Origin: Paenibacillus koleovorans NBRC 103111
GTDB taxonomy: Bacteria > Bacillota > Bacilli > Paenibacillales > NBRC-103111
Assembly: GCF_004000845.1 (NCBI RefSeq)
Contig: NZ_BIMA01000049.1
Span: 1-49,995, forward strand
Length of the DNA stretch: 49,995 nucleotides
Direction of reading: 5' to 3'
Shown here: one piece after another, positions 17,868 to 26,986 of the stretch
Layout: each line of letters opens with the position of its first letter
Numbering within the stretch: position 1 is the first letter of the stretch
Position numbers and translations under genes: made by a program
Notes under the pieces: model-generated
The model's database searches: none
What the model was told of the DNA's origin: nothing
The model's input: the letters and a program-made list of their open reading frames with translations, nothing else

Positions 17868-18806
17868 TTAGAAGATTCTGTAATTGGCAAGGCGATGAGC
17901 CAAGTAATACGATACCATGATCAATACCAGCGAAACGCCTGATCGGAAAAAACCGACTGCTGTTGCAACTCCGTACTGGTACTGCTGGAGACCGAGACGA
18001 TATACGAGCGTGTCCAGCACATCCCCGGTTTCATACACACTCGGGCTGATCAGGTTCTGAATCTGGTCAAAGCCTGCATTAAGCACACTGCCGAGACTTA
18101 AGGTCGCAAGCAAAATTACAATCGGTACAATGCCAGGCAAGGTGATGTACAGCATTTGATGCCACCTGTTGGCGCCGTCAATCTCCGCGGCCTCATATAG
18201 CGAAGGGCTGATACTGGTCAAAGCGGCCAAGTAGACGATCGTACCGAAGCCGAAATCCTTCCAAGTATCCGAGACGATAAGCGTAAACTGAAACCAGTTG
18301 TTATCGCCGAGGAAAAAGATCGGTTTGGCGCCGAACCATGTAATGACCTGATTCACGAAACCGGTTGTCGGTGATAAAATGTCAATCATGATGCCGCTGA
18401 TGATGACCCATGACAAGAAATGCGGAAAATATACAATCGTTTGAAAAATTCGGCGAAATACCATTTTTCGCATTTCATTCAGGAGCAAAGCGGTAATAAT
18501 CGGCGCGATTTGACCGAAGATCATCTTAAGGATGGCGATGGTAAGCGTGTTTTTGATGACCCGCGGGGTATCCGGCATGTTCAGAACGTAAGTGAAGTTA
18601 TCCCACCCGATCCAGGGAGAGCCGAAAAACCCTCTGGTAGGCATAAACTTTTTCCAGGCGATAATGATGCCGAACATCGGCACGTATTGAAAGATCACTA
18701 CTATAATGAGGCCCGGCCAGATCAGCAAGTGAAGCAGGGCATTTTTTTTCCATTCACGTAAAAGCAGCTCGCCCACAAGCAGGCTGTTTCGTTTCAATCC
18801 TCGCAA
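17868..18806 (-). CDS. Carbohydrate ABC transporter permease (MalF/LplB type)
   Basis: A permease of about 312 residues, LplB-like, with six predicted membrane spans and the EAA loop SLYEAAEIDGANRWHQM. It pairs with the MalG-type permease that follows. I prefer the TTG start at 18806, with GGGAGGTGAGG 10 or more bases upstream, over an ATG at 18854, because that ATG lies inside a stable hairpin at 18831-18862 and the residues after it do not look like part of the domain. A GTG at about 18821 is another option. Membrane segments include LIWPGLIIVVIFQYV and IISGIMIDILS. Its role is the membrane channel for uptake of the sugar bound by the lipoprotein upstream. Confidence 0.88.
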   Translation of the reverse strand: MRGLKRNSLLVGELLLREWKKNALLHLLIWPGLIIVVIFQYVPMFGIIIAWKKFMPTRGFFGSPWIGWDNFTYVLNMPDTPRVIKNTLTIAILKMIFGQIAPIITALLLNEMRKMVFRRIFQTIVYFPHFLSWVIISGIMIDILSPTTGFVNQVITWFGAKPIFFLGDNNWFQFTLIVSDTWKDFGFGTIVYLAALTSISPSLYEAAEIDGANRWHQMLYITLPGIVPIVILLATLSLGSVLNAGFDQIQNLISPSVYETGDVLDTLVYRLGLQQYQYGVATAVGFFRSGVSLVLIMVSYYLAHRLANYRIF

Positions 18807-18830
18807 GAGCAGCTTCCTCACCTCCCATTC

Positions 18831-18862
18831 GGCAAAGGGGTGCCACCTGTGCACCCCTTGCC
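18831..18862 (-). promoter_or_regulatory. Stem-loop between binding-protein and permease genes
   Basis: Bases 18831-18843 pair with 18851-18862 (12 bp with one bulged base, 7-nt loop). No U-tract follows on the minus strand. The position, just after the binding-protein gene and before the permeases, is where many ABC sugar operons carry an mRNA-stabilising hairpin that raises binding-protein expression over the permeases. Here that role is inferred from position. Confidence 0.6.
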
Positions 18863-18883
18863 GTGATGACTAAATTCCAAGTC

Positions 18884-20539
18884 TTATTTACCCTTAGCCC
18901 ACTTGTTCACTTCCTGTGTGATTTGATCGCCGCCGAGTCGCTTCCAGTCGCTGATGAAGGCATCGTAAGCTTCAACCGGCAGCGAGCCCATGATGATTTT
19001 CGTAATGACTTCATCTTCCTTGGCTAGCAAGGTTGCCATTTTGTCCCCCATCGTCGGTGTCGGGGCGCCTGTAAATTCATCGAATTTATACAGCTTCTGA
19101 TCATAGCCTTGCGCAACCTTGGCCAACGTTCCATTTTCGTTGCCGTTAAAATAGTTGGCATAGTTGACCAGATTCACTTCGCCGTTCATGAATTTCATGA
19201 TATTGTTGTAAACATTTCCCCACTGCCCTTTCAGGATGGATTGGTCCTTGGCTTTTACCGCCTTCGGGATCAATTGCCCCATCTCAACAGGGCCCAGCTG
19301 ACCGAACATGTAAATCGGATTTACCTCGTATATAATCTGATCGGTTCTTCTTTCTTTGCCGGACGTCAGGACACTGTTCTCAGCATTGCTGTTAACCGTC
19401 GAATCCATGTACAGATTGGTGATCTTGATCAAGCCCTCCGGATGCTTCGATTTCTTGCTTGCCACGAAATAGCTCGTTACATTGGCGGTTGCCTGGCTCA
19501 TGGCCGGTTTGGAGTCAATCGAAGGCAGCATATAGACGTCCCATTCCTGGACTACCTTGCCGTCGACGACGGCGCCGGTCAGCGATACGGAATCCGAATA
19601 TCGGCCGAACAGCATCCCGATCCGATTGTTCGCCACCAGCTCCATTTCCTTGAGCCTGTCCTTGACACCGAATTCCGGATCGATTTGACCTTCCTTGAAC
19701 ATTTTTTGCAGCGCAGCCAATGCATCCTTCATTTTGGGGTCAATACTGCCGTACGAGAGATTGCCCGCGCTGTCCTTGACCCAAATTTTCGGATATACAT
19801 GATACATATTCAAGAAATTGGCGATCGGCAGCGTCTTATCCATGAACAGGCCGTATGCTTTTCCTTTGCCGCCCGTATCCCGCCCGGCGAATGCTTTGGA
19901 AATCTTCAGTAGATCGTCTACGGTCTTCGGCTCGGCCAGGTTCATCTCCTTGAGCCAATCCTTGCGAATGTACACAAGGCCCAGAGCGCTATAGCCGCTT
20001 CTCGTCTGCGGAATGGCCATCAGCTTGCCGTTGAACGTCGCGGAGGCCATCTGGATACCGCCGTCGTAGCTGACCCACTTCTTCAGATCGTCTGTCGCAT
20101 AATCCTTCCAGAGCTGAGTCAGGTCGGCAATCATGTCGTTCTCAACCAATTGAACCAGATCGACAGGCGATACCCGGAAGAAATCCGGCAAATCATCGGA
20201 CGCAATCGCAATCTTCAGCTTGGTGTCGTAATCCTTGGTAACGGTCCACTTATTCTTGATGGTGACGCCCAGCTTCTCCGCGTAGTAATCATAGATGGCA
20301 TTATTGTCGATCGTCTCGCCAGGGCTGAAGTATTGAGTCGGCTGGATCGTACGCACGGTGGTCAACTCAATCGGCGGGTCGTATTTGCCCATGGGCATCT
20401 GTGCCGGACTTTTGCTTGCCGACGGATCCGCAGATGGCGCAATGTTCTTATCCGCCCCATTCGTTCCGCTGCTGCATGCGCTCGTAAGCGCTAGGGCAAA
20501 TACCGAAAGCACGCTTAATGTGGTCGCTAATTTTCGCAA
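18884..20539 (-). CDS. Extracellular sugar-binding lipoprotein (LplA type)
   Basis: A 551-residue solute-binding protein of the large type paired with LplB/YtcP permeases. The lipoprotein signal is clear: MRK, a hydrophobic core, then LTSAC with Cys22 as the lipidated residue, followed by a Ser/Gly/Ala/Lys-rich tether (about 22-55). It would sit on the outer face of the membrane and deliver oligosaccharides. The start is TTG at 20539, preceded by AGGGGG at 7 bases; the nearby ATG is out of frame. A promoter lies just upstream (20579-20608). It is the only secreted protein in the central locus, so it probably defines what the locus takes up. Ligand is not predictable from sequence. Confidence 0.93.
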   Translation of the reverse strand: MRKLATTLSVLSVFALALTSACSSGTNGADKNIAPSADPSASKSPAQMPMGKYDPPIELTTVRTIQPTQYFSPGETIDNNAIYDYYAEKLGVTIKNKWTVTKDYDTKLKIAIASDDLPDFFRVSPVDLVQLVENDMIADLTQLWKDYATDDLKKWVSYDGGIQMASATFNGKLMAIPQTRSGYSALGLVYIRKDWLKEMNLAEPKTVDDLLKISKAFAGRDTGGKGKAYGLFMDKTLPIANFLNMYHVYPKIWVKDSAGNLSYGSIDPKMKDALAALQKMFKEGQIDPEFGVKDRLKEMELVANNRIGMLFGRYSDSVSLTGAVVDGKVVQEWDVYMLPSIDSKPAMSQATANVTSYFVASKKSKHPEGLIKITNLYMDSTVNSNAENSVLTSGKERRTDQIIYEVNPIYMFGQLGPVEMGQLIPKAVKAKDQSILKGQWGNVYNNIMKFMNGEVNLVNYANYFNGNENGTLAKVAQGYDQKLYKFDEFTGAPTPTMGDKMATLLAKEDEVITKIIMGSLPVEAYDAFISDWKRLGGDQITQEVNKWAKGK

Positions 20540-20578
20540 GTTGCATCCCCCTATTAGTTAATTTCTGAATCTGCCTCA

Positions 20579-20608
20579 AGTATAGGGCTGCGGCAAGAAG
20601 GGCAACAA
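20579..20608 (-). promoter_or_regulatory. Promoter of the transporter operon
   Basis: On the minus strand, TTGTTG (20603-20608) and TATACT (20579-20584) are separated by 18 bases, a good SigA-type match. It lies 40 bases upstream of the TTG start of the binding-protein gene. It would drive the binding protein, permeases and the accessory enzyme genes that follow with short gaps. Confidence 0.6.
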
Positions 20609-20652
20609 GCTTCACTTCTTTACCCCCCCTGCAATATTTTACTCGTTCGTTT

Positions 20653-22386
20653 CTACTCGCCCGGCTTGTCCACTTGCAAGCGAATGGCCACACAAAGGCC
20701 GCCCAGCTGCGACCGAGACAGCTCGATGCCGCTGCCCGTGCCGAACTCGATTTGGACGCGTTGGTGTACATTGATCAATCCCGTGCTCTCTTGCTGATCT
20801 TGCGCGTCTGCCAATCTGCCTCGCAGAGCGTCGATTTCTTCATCGCTCAGCACATCGCCGTTATCCTCGACGCAGAGCCAATAGGTTCCGTCTATCTCCT
20901 TGTCGTGAATCCACAGCTCGCCTTTTTTGGGTGTCGTATGGAAGACGTATTTGAAAGCGTTTTCCACCAGAGGTAAAACAATCATGCGCGGGATTAAGAG
21001 CTGACTATAGCGAGCGTCGAACGGATCGATTTCGATACCGACCCTCCCCTCGTAGCTGATCGACTGGATATCCGCATAATTGTGTACATGCTGCAACTCC
21101 AGCTCCAATGGAATATGATCGCGGCCGCTTCGCGTGATGAATCGATAATAATCGCTCAGGTAACTGGTGAATTGAACGGCTTTCACAGGATCCTCTTTCT
21201 GAATCAGGCGCTTGAGAATAAAGAAGCTGTTGAACAGGAAGTGCGGGTTCATCTGGGATTGCAATTGTTTCAGCAACAGCCGCTGATTGCGCAGCTCCTC
21301 TTCGTATACTTGATGAATCAGAAACCGCAGCCGACCGACCATCGAGTTGAAGCGATGATAGAGGTAGTTGAACTCGTCCACCCGCTCCACCGTCACGATC
21401 GGCTCCAGCTTCCCTTCCTCTACTCTTCGAAAAGCGGCGACGAGCTGCCGCAACGGCTTGTGAATGATGCGCAGCAGCGAGTATGAGAATGCAACGATAA
21501 TGAATACGGCCATTCCAAGCATGATCCAGGCCCACTTCTCGTAATACTGAAGCGAGCCGTGTATGATTTCCTCAGGCATGATCGTCAGGAGGGTCATGTT
21601 GCTCTTATCCGACTGTTTGAACGATAGCAGGTACTTCTCCTTCCCCAACGTAATCGACTCGGCCGCATCGTTCACATCCTCCACTCGATGCAGGAGGGGC
21701 AGCAGCCGGCTCGTTGCTTTCGCATCGGTTGTGCTGGCCGTCATCCAGCTGGTCGGATCCTCGTAGAGCACAGAAACCCCTTGCTCCGGATCCACAATGT
21801 TGCGAAGACTGGTCTGGATGTTCGCCTTCGATAGCTTGACCCCGATGACGAACACCGGCTGACGGTTCGCATAGATGTTGCTGGGATATCGGGTGCTCAT
21901 ATACAGCTCCTTGTCATACGAAACCAAATGAAAGGGATCCAGGTTGGCGGACAGCGCCGTTAATTCGGCTGGCGATCTATGAATATCGTAATCTGTCGTA
22001 CTCATGGTGCGATCGATCAGGGGAAGATACACATACACTTCGGAAATGAGATTGCTGGAGGCCTTTAAGAGCTGAAGACGTTTCTGGATCGCGATCAGCT
22101 TGGCGGTACGCTCGTAGGAGGCGATGTCATACACAAAATTGCCGATATCCTGTAAATCGTTGTCGATCAGAAAATTGTTCAGCACTTGATTGATTCGGCT
22201 CAGCTCGAGATCGAAGGATTGCATATAAAACCGATTGTTATTGACAACCGACTTCGTAATCTCTTGCCGAATATCGTTGCTGCCTTCCCGATTCAACCAT
22301 AAGGTCGCCGCATAGAACGGCAATAAGACGATAAGCAAAGTAACGATCAATTTCATCAATATCGACATCTTGATGGGCCGTTTCAA
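20653..22386 (-). CDS. YesM-type sensor histidine kinase
   Basis: A 577-residue membrane kinase of the His_kinase/LytS-YesM group. Two membrane spans (about 10-30 and 285-305) flank a dCACHE-like extracellular sensor domain. A HAMP segment follows (about 305-360). The phosphoacceptor is His382 in QSQMNPHFLFNSFF, and the ATPase domain includes VENAFKYVFH. It probably senses the transporter's sugar, directly or through the binding protein, and phosphorylates the YesN-type regulator at 25250-26899. The two-component genes are not adjacent: two fucosidase genes separate them. The start is TTG at 22386 with AAGGGGG 7 bases upstream. It lies directly upstream of the transporter promoter. Confidence 0.92.
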   Translation of the reverse strand: MKRPIKMSILMKLIVTLLIVLLPFYAATLWLNREGSNDIRQEITKSVVNNNRFYMQSFDLELSRINQVLNNFLIDNDLQDIGNFVYDIASYERTAKLIAIQKRLQLLKASSNLISEVYVYLPLIDRTMSTTDYDIHRSPAELTALSANLDPFHLVSYDKELYMSTRYPSNIYANRQPVFVIGVKLSKANIQTSLRNIVDPEQGVSVLYEDPTSWMTASTTDAKATSRLLPLLHRVEDVNDAAESITLGKEKYLLSFKQSDKSNMTLLTIMPEEIIHGSLQYYEKWAWIMLGMAVFIIVAFSYSLLRIIHKPLRQLVAAFRRVEEGKLEPIVTVERVDEFNYLYHRFNSMVGRLRFLIHQVYEEELRNQRLLLKQLQSQMNPHFLFNSFFILKRLIQKEDPVKAVQFTSYLSDYYRFITRSGRDHIPLELELQHVHNYADIQSISYEGRVGIEIDPFDARYSQLLIPRMIVLPLVENAFKYVFHTTPKKGELWIHDKEIDGTYWLCVEDNGDVLSDEEIDALRGRLADAQDQQESTGLINVHQRVQIEFGTGSGIELSRSQLGGLCVAIRLQVDKPGE

Positions 22387-22464
22387 AGCGTAACCCCCTT
22401 AATAGCTTCCTAGCTTTAGTCTTCTCCGAATCGGGGTGAAGTCCTTTATTTTTGACGCAATTAA

Positions 22465-22491
22465 ACCATCAGGGAAATATACCCTGATGGT
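22465..22491 (-). terminator. Hairpin after the fucosidase operon
   Basis: A perfect 10-bp stem (22465-22474 with 22482-22491) and 7-nt loop follow the fucosidase gene that ends at 22582. On the minus strand the stem runs into TTTAATTG, a short and imperfect U-tract. It is a plausible terminator separating the fucosidases from the kinase gene. The right arm overlaps a sequence repeated at 49808-49842. Confidence 0.55.
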
Positions 22492-22518
22492 CCTCTGGCG
22501 GAGGTGTTCAGTTGGTGC
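22484..22518 (+). repeat. 35-nt intergenic repeat, copy 1
   Basis: This sequence recurs at 49808-49842 with one mismatch in 35 bases. It begins CTGATGGTCCTCTGGCGGA. Both copies are intergenic and not followed by a gene on the same strand. Further downstream (22529-22545) is a TCATAACGTTATT stretch like the repeat core at 4197-4386. The whole gap 22387-22581 holds no gene I can support. Confidence 0.75.
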
Positions 22519-22581
22519 GTGGGAGCATTCATAACGTTATTTTTTGTAGGCAATAAGCGATCTGGGGTTGCTGAGGCGGCA

Positions 22582-23871
22582 TTACTGCTCCAACTCCAGC
22601 TCGATGACCGTATCCCAATCGTCCGGAAGCTGCGAACCGTTCATGACGATAAAGGCATCCTCCGGATATTCGCGCAGCGTTCTTATTTTGATTTCCGATC
22701 CGTCTGCCAGCAGGCGCGCCCGTTTGATTTTCCCGGTTAACCCTTGCAAGTTGATATGCCCGATCCCTCGATCGTAAATATGCGCGTACAGCTTATTCTC
22801 GCGTTCCGTATAGCGCCCCCATTGAGGCTTGAGCAGCTCGGATCGCCCGCAGTTGTATACGCTGGCAGCATTTCTCCGCAGCCATTTCCCCACATCATTC
22901 AGTACGCGGATCGATTCCTCCGGGATCTCACCCTTAGCGTCAGGGCCTACATTCAGCAGCATATTTCCGCCCTTGCTCACACATTCGATCAAAGCTCGTA
23001 TGACCTGCTTCGGAGACTTATAATCCCGATCCATGGCGTTGTAGCCCCAATGATTGTTTAACGTGATGCAAGCTTCCCAGGGCAGCGGAAGTCCATCCTC
23101 ATTCAGGATCCCTTCCGGCGGGATGATCTGTTCGGGAGAAGCAAAATCGCCGGCATACACTTCCGGATGTCGGGCTTTGATGTCGCCGCCCAAGCGATTG
23201 TCGATGATGACGTCGGGCTGCAGAGCGCGAACCGTCCGCACCAGCTCAGAAGCTCCCCATACCTCTCCCGTCATCTCGTCATAGGAAAAGTCAAACCAGA
23301 TCACATCGATTGGGCCGTAATTCGTCAGCAGCTCCGTGACCTGATTTCGCATATAGTCGACATAACGGGCAAAATCAAAGCTGTCTTCCCGATAAGCTTC
23401 ATTTCCTCTCATCGGGTGACCGCGGTCACTGTACTTGGGAAAGTCCTTGTGATGCCAGTCCAACAAAGAATAATAAAAACCCACGGCCAGCCCTTCCGCC
23501 CGAAACGCATCTACGTATTCCCGGATCAGATCCCTCCCGGCCGGCGTGTTGGTCGCCTTATAGTCCGTGAACCGGCTGTCGAACAAGCAGAAGCCGTCAT
23601 GATGCTTGGCCGTCATGACCGCGTATTTCATCCCCGCTGCCTTGGCGACTCTTGCCCATTCCCTTGGATTATAGTGGACCGGATTGAACTCCTGGAAAAA
23701 GGGGTCATACTCCTCGATCGACAGCTTCTCGGTGGAGCGAAGCCACTCTCCCCTGGCGGGAATCGCATAGAGTCCCCAATGAATAAATAGGCCGAAGCGC
23801 GAATCCGTAAACCACTTCGTTCGTTCTTGCCGCTCCAAATATTCCTTGGTAAAAATGTCCGATTGTTCCAA
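22582..23871 (-). CDS. Alpha-L-fucosidase, GH29 (second of pair)
   Basis: A 429-residue GH29 retaining fucosidase that would release terminal alpha-linked L-fucose. The catalytic nucleophile is Asp194 in DVIWFDFSY. The N-terminal FGLFIHWGLYAIPARGEW and TAKHHDGFCLFDS are diagnostic substrate-pocket motifs; a small C-terminal beta domain follows about residue 340. The general acid varies within GH29 and is not assigned. No signal peptide is seen, so the substrate must be imported. The start is TTG at 23871 with AGGAGGG upstream. It lies 35 bases downstream of the other fucosidase gene, to which it is clearly paralogous but well diverged, suggesting different linkages. A hairpin follows the gene. 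Confidence 0.95.
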   Translation of the reverse strand: MEQSDIFTKEYLERQERTKWFTDSRFGLFIHWGLYAIPARGEWLRSTEKLSIEEYDPFFQEFNPVHYNPREWARVAKAAGMKYAVMTAKHHDGFCLFDSRFTDYKATNTPAGRDLIREYVDAFRAEGLAVGFYYSLLDWHHKDFPKYSDRGHPMRGNEAYREDSFDFARYVDYMRNQVTELLTNYGPIDVIWFDFSYDEMTGEVWGASELVRTVRALQPDVIIDNRLGGDIKARHPEVYAGDFASPEQIIPPEGILNEDGLPLPWEACITLNNHWGYNAMDRDYKSPKQVIRALIECVSKGGNMLLNVGPDAKGEIPEESIRVLNDVGKWLRRNAASVYNCGRSELLKPQWGRYTERENKLYAHIYDRGIGHINLQGLTGKIKRARLLADGSEIKIRTLREYPEDAFIVMNGSQLPDDWDTVIELELEQ

Positions 23872-23906
23872 CCTTCAATCCCTCCTCTGCGTTGCTTCCT
23901 CCATAC

Positions 23907-25157
23907 TCAGGAAAAAATCGGCCCCTCTTCAAAGTCAACGGCAATGATCGTGTTATAGGCGTCACAAGCCTGTTGCGGCACATCGATCCAAAAACGAGCC
24001 CGAAACTGGTTGGCTTCGGTGCCGTAGCCTTTCGACTCCGTCCACTTCAACAGCCGTCCATCTTTCAGCAATCGAATTTGTTTGATCTTCCCGTTGACGC
24101 CCCTGACCTCTACCGAGCTCTGAGGTAAATCGAACAGATGAAAATACAAGGTTTGATTTTTTCTCGTCATAGGGCCATAGAAACATTCCGCTCTCGTGAC
24201 CCTTTCCGTCCCGTAAATCCCTTCCCCCGAGTGGCTGAGCCAATTCCCGATCGTCGCGAGCCGCTCCTTCGCCTCCTCCGGCCAGGTCCCGTCCGCTTTG
24301 GGCCCCAAGTTGAGCAGAAGATTGCCTCCCTTGCCGGCAACCTCGGATAAGATTCGAATGAGCGTATGCACGTCTTTGTAAGTGGTCGGGTCCGGGTGGT
24401 ACGCCCATTGATGGTTTAACGCCAAACAAAGCTCCCACCAATCCTGAGGAGGTTGGAAAGGAATATACTGCTCCGGTGTAATATAATCCCCCGCTTCAGG
24501 CAGACGATCGTTAATGACCAGATGCGGCTGCAAATTCAACATCATCTGTTTCACCTCGTGACTTCTCCAGCGATCGGCCCGAAATGCTTTCTCCCCGTCG
24601 AACCAGAACAAATCGATTCTTCCGTAATTCGTTAGCAGCTCCCGGATTTGTTCCACAAATCGTTTATGGAATTCGAACCATCGCGCTGGATCATACTCAT
24701 ATCGTTTCGGAGATTGCAGCAGCTCGGCTATAGGAATGGTGGCGAAATCGGGGTCGTACCAGTCCATGGTGGTAAAATAGATCCCAACCTTCAATCCGGC
24801 ATTTCTCAGCGCCTCCACATAAGGAGCGATCAAATCTCGCCCGGGGCCTGTCTTCGTCGCGCAGTAATCTGTGGTTGCGGTATCGAACAAGCAATAGCCG
24901 TCATGATGTTTGGCTGTCAGCACCACATATTTCGCTCCGGCTTGTTTCGCCATCTCCGCCCACTCGACCGGGTCATAGTCCTGCGGATTAAATTGTTGAG
25001 CCAGAGCCTCGTATTCCTCCACAGGGAGGTGTTGATTATTCCCGGGTTTCAGCGGCCAGGAAGCCTCGATTCCCCTCAGCGAATAAGTCCCCCAATGCAT
25101 AAAAATGCCGAATTTCGCCTGTTCAAACCATTTGGCCTCAGGATGTTTAGCAGCCAT
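23907..25157 (-). CDS. Alpha-L-fucosidase, GH29 (first of pair)
   Basis: A 416-residue GH29 fucosidase. The nucleophile is Asp187 in DLFWFDGEK. Characteristic FGIFMHWGTYSL and TAKHHDGYCLFDT motifs are intact, and the C-terminal beta domain is present. No signal peptide is seen, so it acts in the cytoplasm. The ATG at 25157 has GGAGG 8 bases upstream, but that site is paired inside a hairpin that also has a U-tract (25158-25203), so expression is probably conditional. The gene follows the YesN-type regulator gene by 92 bases and precedes the second fucosidase. Its fucose product could feed the fucose isomerase at 41462-43258. Confidence 0.95.
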   Translation of the reverse strand: MAAKHPEAKWFEQAKFGIFMHWGTYSLRGIEASWPLKPGNNQHLPVEEYEALAQQFNPQDYDPVEWAEMAKQAGAKYVVLTAKHHDGYCLFDTATTDYCATKTGPGRDLIAPYVEALRNAGLKVGIYFTTMDWYDPDFATIPIAELLQSPKRYEYDPARWFEFHKRFVEQIRELLTNYGRIDLFWFDGEKAFRADRWRSHEVKQMMLNLQPHLVINDRLPEAGDYITPEQYIPFQPPQDWWELCLALNHQWAYHPDPTTYKDVHTLIRILSEVAGKGGNLLLNLGPKADGTWPEEAKERLATIGNWLSHSGEGIYGTERVTRAECFYGPMTRKNQTLYFHLFDLPQSSVEVRGVNGKIKQIRLLKDGRLLKWTESKGYGTEANQFRARFWIDVPQQACDAYNTIIAVDFEEGPIFS

Positions 25158-25203
25158 AAAAAGATCCCTCCATTCTATACCTCAAAGTATAGGTCGGAGG
25201 GAT
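25158..25203 (-). promoter_or_regulatory. Attenuator-like hairpin covering the fucosidase RBS
   Basis: Bases 25164-25171 and 25196-25203 pair perfectly (8 bp), followed by an inner 7-pair stem (25174-25180 with 25187-25193, one G-U pair) and a 6-nt loop. Read on the minus strand, the hairpin's 3' arm contains the fucosidase GGAGGG ribosome binding site and runs straight into CTTTTT just before the ATG. It therefore has the form of an intrinsic terminator and of an RBS-sequestering element at once. A TATACT box also lies in the 5' arm. It may end the sulfatase-regulator transcript or act as a switch for the fucosidases. Confidence 0.6.
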
Positions 25204-25249
25204 TCCGCGAACCAGATTCATTTTCTTACCCGCGATACACTTTTTTACT

Positions 25250-26899
25250 TCAAGCTAGGCCCGACGAAGCCGGAGCCAGCCCCAGATCCCGATATTCCTG
25301 CGGCGTCATCCCCACCTGGCTTTTAAACATGCGTACAAAGGAAAGTCGGGATTCATACCCCACCTTTTCCGCTATTTCATATACCTTCAAAGTGGAGCCT
25401 TCCAACAATTCCTTCGCTTTGTTGATCCGGCATTGTTGAATAAAGCTTAGCAGCCCCATATCGGTTTCTTGCTTATACAATCGGGACAAATAGGAAGGGT
25501 TGAACTGAAAAAGATCGGCCAGCCGGTTGAGCGACAAATCCTCGTGCAGATGGTCCGCGATATATTTCTGAATAAACAGGATGACCTCTTGTTCATTCTG
25601 AATGTTCTTCTTCTCATTGCACGTAACGATCGTCTGCACCAGATTCACGAAGCCTAGCTTCATCTGTTCCGATGTGCTGTCGGGATCGAATCGGGTAAGC
25701 CAGTTCAATTCCTCGTTGCCGAACCAGTTATAATCCGCCATATGATGATTGACATAAGACAAGAAGACGGAAGCCAGGGCATGATAAATTTCCATCTTGT
25801 AGGCAGCGTCGCCGACACGATCCATACCTTCTATAAATTCCAATACGAGCTGCATGATCGGATTCGGATCGCAGCCGGTGAGATGATTGCGGAGAAGCGC
25901 CAGCTTCCTGGCATTGTCTTTGTACAATCGGCCTGTGAGCTCCTCCGCCTCTTCCGAGGACTGCCTCTCCAAATCTCCGACTGAAATCATCTCCTGCTTG
26001 GAGCCCAGCCTGCTCAATAAGAAGGATCTCATTTTATTGAAAACCTTCGGCAGCTTGCTCCACTCCGATGAGGAGGCCGAAATGACGAAGGACATTTGCA
26101 GCTTGGCTAGCTCCCGGCATTTTTTCTGCATCTCCGGAAGATTTTCAGACATATAGGCGTACAGAAACGGTTCATGGCCTTGTTGCTCCTGAAGCAGCCA
26201 GATCATCTTGGAATCCTCGAACGGATAACAGACCGATAGGATCCTGTCTTGCAAGTAATCCTCCACAATGTTCTGAATCATAAATCGGGCCAGCCTGTAA
26301 TCGGAAGGACTCCACCCCTCCCAGCTGTCAACCCGGACAATCATAATCCACACCGGAGCATTCAGATTCATATGGATGTTCCAATAGTCCAGCGTCCCTG
26401 TGGAATCCCGACCCAAGCTGGATGAACTGCCTTGCAGCATCGGGTGGAAAAAATTCCGGATAAACTCCGGCTTGAGCCGCTGCATTTGCGACTTGGCATC
26501 ATACAGCTTCTTTCGCTCATCGAATTCTTTATTCAACTGCTTGATCGCTTTCTGCACCGCCTGAACGATCGTTTCATCGTTCTCATCCTTCAACAGGTAG
26601 TCGAAGGCGCCGTTGGAGATGGCGCTTTTGGCATATTGAAAATCGCCGTAGCTGGTTAGGAAAACAACCTTGCAATCCGGCCACTTTTTCTGAATTTCGC
26701 TTAGCAGCTCGATTCCTTCCATGCCGGGCATCTTAATATCGGAGAGCACCAGGTTGATCGGCTTCTTCTCCATGATTCTCAGAGCCTCGTAAGCGGAATA
26801 AGCGGGAAACAGCTCCAATCCAGGCTCCTGATGTTCAAAAAGCTCTAGAAGATGGTCCACAATAACGGGCAAGTCATCGGCAATCACCATTCGATACAT
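25250..26899 (-). CDS. YesN-type response regulator with AraC output domain
   Basis: A 549-residue response regulator. The receiver domain spans about 1-125 with acidic Asp8/Asp9, phosphoacceptor Asp54 in VLSDIKMPGMEG, and a conserved Lys in YLLKDEND. A long middle region (about 130-430) of mixed helices is typical of YesN-like proteins. The last 100 residues are an AraC-type double helix-turn-helix (LSLNRLADLFQFNPSYLSRL, then SRLSFVRMFKSQVG). GGAGGGGAG precedes the ATG. The partner is probably the YesM-type kinase at 20653-22386. It is encoded downstream of two sulfatases and upstream of the fucosidases, and would activate the transporter and enzyme operons when the sugar is sensed. Confidence 0.92.
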   Translation of the reverse strand: MYRMVIADDLPVIVDHLLELFEHQEPGLELFPAYSAYEALRIMEKKPINLVLSDIKMPGMEGIELLSEIQKKWPDCKVVFLTSYGDFQYAKSAISNGAFDYLLKDENDETIVQAVQKAIKQLNKEFDERKKLYDAKSQMQRLKPEFIRNFFHPMLQGSSSSLGRDSTGTLDYWNIHMNLNAPVWIMIVRVDSWEGWSPSDYRLARFMIQNIVEDYLQDRILSVCYPFEDSKMIWLLQEQQGHEPFLYAYMSENLPEMQKKCRELAKLQMSFVISASSSEWSKLPKVFNKMRSFLLSRLGSKQEMISVGDLERQSSEEAEELTGRLYKDNARKLALLRNHLTGCDPNPIMQLVLEFIEGMDRVGDAAYKMEIYHALASVFLSYVNHHMADYNWFGNEELNWLTRFDPDSTSEQMKLGFVNLVQTIVTCNEKKNIQNEQEVILFIQKYIADHLHEDLSLNRLADLFQFNPSYLSRLYKQETDMGLLSFIQQCRINKAKELLEGSTLKVYEIAEKVGYESRLSFVRMFKSQVGMTPQEYRDLGLAPASSGLA

Positions 26900-26986
26900 G
26901 AATTAGCTCCCCTCCGATTCATTCATCACTCCTGATGGAATCGACCTGCATTAAGAAGCTTCGCTACCCATCCGCGTTATTCCTCT

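Noticed and set aside
22387-22581. Possible small gene or riboswitch between kinase and fucosidase
   Set aside because: Only a terminator-like hairpin and a repeat were found; no start with a ribosome binding site and no known aptamer motif.
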